This document shows, in pieces, positions 49,501-58,798 of a stretch of 64,000 bases of DNA. Positions within the stretch are counted from its first letter, which is position 1; every line of letters starts with the position of its first letter. Where the stretch lies: contig NC_134027.1 of assembly GCF_964204645.1 (NCBI RefSeq), forward strand, positions 10,094,485 to 10,158,484, written 5' to 3'. The notes under the pieces were generated by a model. The model was not told where the DNA came from. It made no database searches and worked only from the letters and a program-made list of their open reading frames with translations. A program made the translations under genes and the position numbers. Origin of the DNA: Tubulanus polymorphus (Eukaryota; Nemertea; Palaeonemertea; Tubulaniformes; Tubulanidae).

Positions 49501-52500
49501 TAGAGCAGTCAGCGGGTACATGGAACACGTTATATTACTGTAACGCCAAACTTCCTATAATGGTTACAACATAATCGCATCTCATAATCAATACTCAGGC
49601 TCCAAAAACAGTATTATTCAATATTGCTTAATACATGTAATCTAACGAATCAAACGCCAGCGTTAAGAGGTGATGTATCTCAAGGGTGCCACTATATGGT
49701 TTCTCAAAGCCATTTTCTGGCATTTATTCTGGCCAATCGAGCGTTGGCTATTTGTGATTTTACAGGGAACATATGTAAGGGAATACTAAATAAAACAGGT
49801 AATGAAGGGCTGTTATTCTTTTTTTCTTCATTTGTAGTAAAAATGAGACAATTTTTCTCTTTTTCAGAATTCAAAGCGTTCATTGTTTCAAGCAACAATA
49901 CGTACGATGCTGCCTAATTCTACAATTTCTTGGAAGATCTGGTGACGGCCCAGTTTACAGGACAGAGTTAAAGGGGTTAGACCCTCAGCATTTGTTATAT
50001 AAGTATTCGCTGGTTTGGACGGATGTCGCACTGCATAGCTGTACATATTCTGAAAATGAAAAAAAAAATTGAAGACCTGCGTGGGGTACTCAAAACAATA
50101 TGAAAGGCTCAGTTGTGAACTAGGAATATTGTCCGCAAATTTGATAATCCCAATTGACAAAGCAACTCTCAGATCATCACTTACCAAAACAACATTTTTT
50201 GTCGGTACAAGACAAACTGAGATTGAAAGACCATAAAATGATGACAATAAAAGAAAACAAATGCAGTTCGAATAATCATATGCATAATTTATTGATTTAA
50301 AAGTAATATTGAAGAGGGTTTGGAACTAAATTTAGGACCAGGGGCCAGTTGCATAGTTGCAGCTTTGACTTAAGACCAGTTTAAGACCAACTTGGTTCTA
50401 TAGCCAATCTAACAACTTACGACCAGTCTTAAGATTTGAGACCACTTTTGGACTTAAGTCACGACTGTGCAACTGGGCCCAGGTGATAAAGTTTTTGAAC
50501 ATCATTAGCAAAAGATGAATTTTTCTGTCCTGGTGAGAATGGTACGAGGAAATAAGCATCACTAATTCATTGACTGCAATCCATATAAATCCTTATATTT
50601 AGATTGAAGGTGTCATTGAAACAAAAGCAATCAATTTCATAAAATCGACCGAACCGTACGAATACAGAGAGTCGATCGGGGGAGACCGTATTTGTTTCCT
50701 GGTTACCATAGTAAGTGCAGTATTATGCATCAATAACCAGGAGGTCTTACAGTCATATTCTAGGATCATCAATGACTACTACATTTATTAATGATTGTAA
50801 AAGTGCTATTGAGCGACTAAAAGTTGCTAATGCATGCACTAATACGAAAATCCCGTAGAAACATGCCCCCTCCAATTGCTTCCATAAATTGCCAAGGGCA
50901 AACGATAGGCGCAATTTTCCTTAATAGCTAATGATTGCTGAATGAATTGCTATCACCCTGCGTGAAATGTTTTCATTTCATTATTTGAACTGTCTTTGTC
51001 GTGTTTATAATCAGCTTAAAACGATGATTAAATATCATTTAAACGTTGTTGTTTTTTGATTCAATCCATTGTTTCATTGACGTCTAATGGAAAAATCTTA
51101 TAAGACACAGGATGACCAAATTAACTTATCAAATCAACCCGATTAATCGAAAATGATTGCTTTGCAAAAACTGGGTTTATGATTCCATCTAATATTACCA
51201 TACAATAATTGAAGAAATCCCACAATTAAAATTTGATATGATAAAATTTATCATTTTGAAACCACAACGTTTCGGCTGTTGACTAACAGGCATCATCTGG
51301 TGGATTCAGGTGGTCATTCCACCTGATGATGGCTGTTAGTCAACAGCCAAAACGTTGTGGTTTCAAAATAAGAAATTTTATTATATCAAATTTGATTTGT
51401 GGGATTTCTTACATTATCTACAGTGTACACAGATAAGAGTGTTATTCGACTACTATTATCATACAAGCCACCATTGAAGTATTGCATGCTAGTCAACCTG
51501 GCAGATCTTTGCTTGTCCTAGAAGCATTGAAGGTTCCCCCATTGCCCAGCTATAGCCGTGATCATACGGAAATGATTTGGCCCGAGCCCGAGTAAATTTG
51601 GCCGACAATCAGTTCGACATTTATGGGCGGACCAAATTCAGCATGAGCCAAACAGGTGCGGGCCCATTTGGCACCCGTGTGAATGGTTGTTACAGGCCTA
51701 ATTCATCACGGGTCAAATTTGGCCCGGACCAAAAACGCGTGCATGATCGCGGCTTATGACTTCATCAGATCAGAAGATCAGAAGGATTGTAACCCTCTAT
51801 GAGCTGGAACCCCCTGGGTAATCACGAATGAATTGAATCTGAATAATTTACTTCGAGCTATGCTCAGCACTGGCTATATAAATGATCCTGGAATCCCATC
51901 GGAGAGTTCTTCGAGTTCAGGACAAACAACCGGTTAAAAAAAAAAGCCAACACAAAGAACGCATTTACAGGGATACATACTCACTAAGTGGGTTTAAAAA
52001 GTATGCTAATATCAAGATTCCTAAATGGATATCTTAAATCAATGTTTTTCTCACTGCCATCAGCACCAATACCATAACTAATAGATAATTTGATGATGTC
52101 ATATTATGGGGTTTTACGTTTTATGAGGCAGACACCTTTTTACGCACGGTTTATTCCTGAACTTACCAGTTTATTATTGATGACGACCATGTGAAGTAAC
52201 GTGTTACCGAACGAGTCCTGGACGTTCGGGTTCGCGCCGTTCAAAATGAGATAATCGTAAATGTCCTCGTGACCGAAACAAGCAGCAAACGATAACGGAT
52301 ATTCCCCATAATATGCATAGCCTGAAATATGTTTAAACTGATCACTAAATCATCGTTCCAAGCCTTACGCCGCATCATGCTATGGGGCCCATTGCCGAGT
52401 GCAGGTTAAGATTTCTTCCGAGCCTGCTTAAGCTGATCTTCGTTCAGACCACGGCCTTAAGATTTCAATGTATCTTTCGCCTACCAGTAAGTCATAAAAG

Positions 52501-55500
52501 AACAATGTGGACGACCTAGACTATGATGGGAGATTTCTGATTGGGGGTCATTCATTTATTACGTACGCATTAGGGGAGGTGGAGGGGTCAGTGCAATTGC
52601 GTACTGTAATGCTTAATGTATACGAAAAAATGGCCGATTTTGCGTACAGAGGGGGAGGTTGAAAAATTCAAATTTTCTGCGTACGTAATTAATGAATGAT
52701 CCCTTGAGTTAGAAGTTCTGAAATGCAATGTGGAATCTAGAACTTTGGTACGAATGTTTAATCTCTTTTGTTCATCTATTTGATATGTCATTTTTTCATT
52801 TCAGCTTGATATCAATGCCACAAGTACACAATCATTCTGAATATTCTTTAGACCTTGAACCACTAGTTGGAGTATCATATTCAACCTAACTGTTTGAATG
52901 TCTTCACCATTTATCAATCGAAGATAATTACCAATATAATTAGTCTGCTTATTGTTGCGATTACTGCCTTTTTGGTCTTCGGGAAGGAAGAAGTTACCAG
53001 TAGCTTTCTGGTTGACATCAGCACCATATGATACAAGTATTTTGACCATGTCAAAATCACCATTTACAATAGCTAAATGAAGCCCGCTTTCTCCTGAAAC
53101 AAAGCAGACAATCATTAGTTTCATCATTTCCACGAATAAATATTTAGTAAACCCTAACTAATGAATGGATAGACGTTTAAATCAGTAAGATCACAATATT
53201 CGTGATGAAACAATAAATCTAAAATCTCACAATTGTTGGAAGACTAAAAAGTTTATTGATAGAATAACAAATATTTTGGGTGGTTTTTACCACATTTCGT
53301 CAGTCTAAAAAAACGGAAAAAAGACCGACGAAGGGTGGTACCACTTCTATTTCTAGTAGTTTATATCTTAAATAAACTTTTTCGTCTTTCAACAAACGAG
53401 GGATTTTACATTTACAATAAATGTTTGTGAGTGCAACGACATAAACCTCAATTTCCTCCCTATCAGATACAATAGATTCTTCGGCTATAATCTATTTTAT
53501 CATTAATCAGTTTCATAAAATAAATTTTGAAAAAACATTGACGTAAGGAGTTGCCGACTGTGACAATTACTTAAGGCTGGCTTATGTCGACAAGCAACGC
53601 GACGCCTACCGACTCCTACCGACGCAACTGAGAGCAACCGCGATCGCAGCCCAGCTTATGTCGACTGCGCTACGATTCGCAGCAACTGAGGCCGACTAGC
53701 GGGATATGAGATCCTCCCAGTTGCTTCCCTGCTTATGTCAGTTGCGATTACTGGCAACTGCAACGGCTCAAATGGTCACGTGATAAGCATTTTGAGAATA
53801 AATTTGAATTATTAGGAAATATATTTCTATTAGAAAAGCTATTTCTTTAAGACTTTGATCTTTCTGATTCTGTTTTGAATACAACGTGCTAGCAACATCT
53901 ATAAAGATGGCCGCTCACACCATAATTCTACCAATTTCGTTTCCAGATCTTCGGTCCAGTCCTCTGCCGTGCTGAAGGTTTGGTTTACGTTTTGAACTAC
54001 TTGAATTTGAAAGTTTATGACTAATTACGAATGACGCTAACTAGCGGTGATAATTTGTACTATGTATATGCGGTCTCTCATTGGCTGGAACCCCTGCGCT
54101 CAGTTCCGTCGCGTCGCAGATGAGCTTATGTCGGCTGCGATCGTAAGCAACTGCCCGCCTACCGTAGGCCGGAGTAGAACATGGGCAACTAGCCGGATAC
54201 GGCTTGCGACGAGTCGGTAGGCGTTGCCGTCGCAAGCCGGCTTATGTCGAACCGATAGAGCAGCAACTGGCGGCCTCTCGTAGGCCGCTAGTTGCCGCTA
54301 ATCGGCGATAAACCCAGTTGCGTCGGTAGGCGTCGCGTTGCTTGTCGACATAAGCCAGCCTTTAGACATCATTCAGTGACGGGGCAATAGGAAGAATCCA
54401 TCAGAAACGCAGGTTATGAATTTATCAGTGGCCACGCAATGGCAATATACAGCCTAGCGAAAGGATGGAAGACTACATTTATCCCGACGAAAAGGACTTT
54501 GTAGGAAACGGAATGCACTTGATATCACCTGCTGATGCCGTAGTTGAATCTATTAGTTTCCAATGCGATAGATGTGTAAACGAGGAAATGAGATAAATTT
54601 CCAATAGAAATGATTATTCTTCGCAGCACAACTATACAGATCTTATGCATACACGTATCTACAAGGTTCTGGTCTCTCTCGATACGAACACCAGGTCCGT
54701 GGCTTGAGGAACATGCGAGTGGGTTGGTTCGTTTTTCATTTGATTCGTACTGAATGAACGGGAATCTCTAAGAGATTTCCATTGCAATAACAGAGGTCCA
54801 AATAAAATGAACAATTATTGTTATAGTTGTGTAATAAGTGTAAAGTTTTATGCTTAATATTTTCTGTGCAATAAGAAACGGAACTGAATTTTTTGGCGGA
54901 GGCCAGTAACAAACCCTGCCCTCCATGCTACGGGCCTGAATATAGTTAACCATCCATACACTGTGAGCGGCTTTATCACTTGGGTTTGAGGATCAGCATT
55001 ACCTCGGCACAAATAAACATCAAGATTAGTACCTACGGCTCTAAGTTCAAATTAGGCCTATCCATTGTGCAGTTTTTGGTAGATTTCTGAGATACTTGTA
55101 ACACTCTTTTATCAATAGATCCCTACGAAGGGCTCCTCCTCTCTCAAGTCAGATCTAATTAACTTTAACAAGCATCTAACTCGAATATTTCCTGAAACAT
55201 TTTTTGAAAGGGAATCTAACTTCAGGTTTTCACTTGAGTGCAGTCCACTGTATAATGCAGTTATTGTACTGAATTTTAAGACCACATAAAGGTAGAAAGG
55301 TATAGGAAAGGTAGACCCAAGCTCGTATGATATCCCAGATAACAATTTCATCCTCCGAATTAACTTCTGAGATTGACACAGCTGCTTGGAATCAGGGCAA
55401 GACAACACTTGGTATTGGAAATAATGAATAATGAATACACACTTGCCAATGCCGATATGAACCTATTGGAAAAAGAAAATAGCTTTAAAAAAGTCTTCTT

Positions 55501-58500
55501 AAATGAACAAAATATAATCAAAAGTGTCCGAGATACTTATACAGAGAATTGCAACCAATTTCAAATACGATCGGAATGAGGCGCTGGAAAAATGAAAATC
55601 AATGACGAAGCGTTTCATCCGCGAAAGATTGATGTAAAAAAATTGATGTCTTTCGCGGCGCATTAACGTCTGCGATTACAACATAGACGGGACCGATAGC
55701 AAACTGATCTCTCGGTGGCCGGTTCTCATGGGAACCATCGTTCGAATCAATACAAATAAAAACACCTGATCAACGTTGCGTACTATTCTTCAGGGGCAGA
55801 CGCCAATTCATTCAGTCGATCTAACACAGTTCCAGTAAAGGCTATATTATTCAACGTGTACTCGACGTGGTTTGACTTCTTCCATTTTGACACGCATGTA
55901 CACGTTGTTAGCCACATACCTACACTTAAGAACGAACGAACCAACCTAAGTGCGAATGCGGATAATAGGCCAAGGAAATAGTGATTAAAAAGATGCAAAA
56001 GAAATAAATGTATACATAGCTAACGTCGTTTGTGACCACAAAATAGACTGATTAACCAGTTTGACGGGTAATTCACGAGGAAGAATGAATCAATCAAAAT
56101 TGAAGGTTTAAAAACACAAGCAGTGAATTATGCGTAAAAGCACCATTCAGAGCTGACATTCCATTCGATAAAGAAAGTTTTTACAATGAAAGCATTTTTT
56201 GCAATATTATAATATAAGCCGGAGTGCCACTCGATTAACAAGTTTTCTGAACTTGGGACCAAGGGAGTGTTAATACATTAAAAGGCATCAATTTATTCTC
56301 TATATCACAAGAGGTGGGTCAAACAGAGAAATAAAACATTCACATGGATTGCTAGGTAAAAATCCCCAAATCTTCAAAGTAGGTAAAAATCTCCACTTGG
56401 CGATTTTTCAAGAACGCAAGATAATTCTCCAATTCTATTCATTAGCAATAAAACTACAATACATTTGAACTCTGCAATAAATTTTAGTATCAATTTAGTA
56501 TTAATGAACTGATAATCTGTAGCATTTTTCTAATTTCAATCATACAATAATTTGTATGCTCATGATGTTCTTTTGTTATAACTATAGTAAAATATGAATA
56601 CATTGAATCGAAAATTCATAAAGAATATGAATTTTTGATTGAATACATCAATATGAATAAATTGACCTTCAGATTGTATCTACTTGCACTCAAAGTCAAA
56701 AGGTGGGGGATTTTTACCTACTTTGAAGATTTGGGGATTTTCATTAACCCTTAAGCTTAAGTTCAGGTAGGTCGAAGAGGCGTTTTTATTGGGGCGCGAA
56801 TGCAACGACGACTCACCATAGTATTCCTCGCCTTCGTAGAAATCGAGGGCCTGATACTTGTATTCGCTGAGCAATATGAGCGCGAGTTTCCGATGCATGT
56901 AACTATCGCCCGATAACAGCAAGCACAAGTGAAGCGGCGTTTCGCCCATCGCCCCGCGTTGAAATATATCCCAACAGCCGCTGTGCTCTTCGAATTTGAT
57001 GAACCGATGAGGGAGGTTCGATTCGTAATCCGCAAGAATCTCGTCGTCGGGTCGTGAATCAACCGTTGCGTATCCCTGTAAAAGACAAGAACAGACGCAC
57101 AATTAATAATACATTTTACCCTTTCGGTGCTGACTAATAAATACCCTAAAGTACTGGAGATAATTTGAAAAAGTTTGAAAATTCCAGCCTAGTGCATCAA
57201 ATGACAGGCACCAGCTATAATGCGTCTACACCTTGGTGCGGTGTATCATTAGTTACTTATATCAAACTGTGTTTGACAGGAGCTACCATCTTTCATTAGA
57301 GATAAAAACGTTTACGAATTATATTAATATACGGCAGTGTGGTGTACTAGCAAAGTCCATCACCAATTTATACACCGCAATGCGGTGTAGATGCACTGAA
57401 AGGGTTAAGGATTGATGTAAATAGTAGGATTCTTCTCAAATACTTCCAGATATCTATATCAAACTCTTATCAGACTGCTAGAATAATTCGGGAGAATTAC
57501 GGAACCGTGCAACGATGATTAACGTTTAATATATACACGCATTTATGAACAAAACCATTTCTGCTTGGTCCAACAGTTTGGGCCATTACAACCGGTCTGG
57601 AATCGTTAGATTGACTTTACAACGAAGATGGGGTTAGACAGATGACCAACCGAAGCCTCGAATGGGCAACTGGACATGTTTTTATTCAGAAATGTTTATC
57701 GCCAATTATTAAATATCGTAATAAAAGATCTATTCCAGCCTGAGTAGGTATTAAAGGTCAGGGGTGGATGTGTATTGGGAAACCACCGTAGCAACAACAA
57801 ATTCAACCGCAACATCACTCAAGGCTTACTATCAAGGATCTCATCGAAATATAAAAATGAAAATACAAAGAGAGAACATTGATGCATGTCATCGCTACGC
57901 CCACTACGAATCACATGTCGCATGGCACATAGATTCCCATACATCATCATCACTCTCGACCACGACGAAGAGGAAGCCGGTGTTTCCGCATGTTCCGTCA
58001 CACGGCGACATTTTTTTTCATCGAACCGGTAACGCGCCGCGTGCCGTTATATATCGTCAACACAATTACGCGCAGGAAATAAGCCGCCGAAACCTCGCGC
58101 CGATCCGGCAACGGTTAATGCGTCGTCAGCGATGCCGGCCGGTTTATTGATCGACGTTAAGTGGGTAATTAACGAAGTCATATTTACTCGGAAAAACGCG
58201 TGATACGTGTGACGGACGACGACGCTGCAGCAGAACGTCATCTCGACTCGGCCCATTTTGACCACACGTACATAAGAAAGAATATGCCAATACTGCGATC
58301 TAAATGTTGTTGAAACTAAACATGCTCCCTTGGTGACCCATATTGTCAATCAACTATCATATATATTTAGTTAATTATAGAAAAAGTTTTCAGGAGAAAA
58401 TAAATCACATATCATATCACATCATATTCTGGTAATTCACCCCTTCTTTAGAGACGAATGATTGAGACACATCCTGCAAAATATCTTGAACAACCCAAAT

Positions 58501-58741
58501 ATTTATAAATCCATGTTTTCTGAAAAACGCAATTTGAATGAACTTGCTACTAAAAGGCCAAAATTAAGCGGGAGTCAGTCAATTTATAGTTTCAATTTCC
58601 CTCCTGTCGATTGCTTATTATTCCTAGTAGGCCTATCTAAATACTTCGTTTTCCAAATAATAATCTGTATATGTACGTATCATGATAATTTGTCATGAAA
58701 GAAATATTTCTTTGACAATAGTTAGGTTTTCTATGACAAAG

Positions 58742-58798
<57 letters not shown>

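Noticed and set aside
57764-58150. 128-residue + strand frame in TRPV intron 1
   Set aside because: No recognised motif and no splice context; probably a result of the GC-rich patch.
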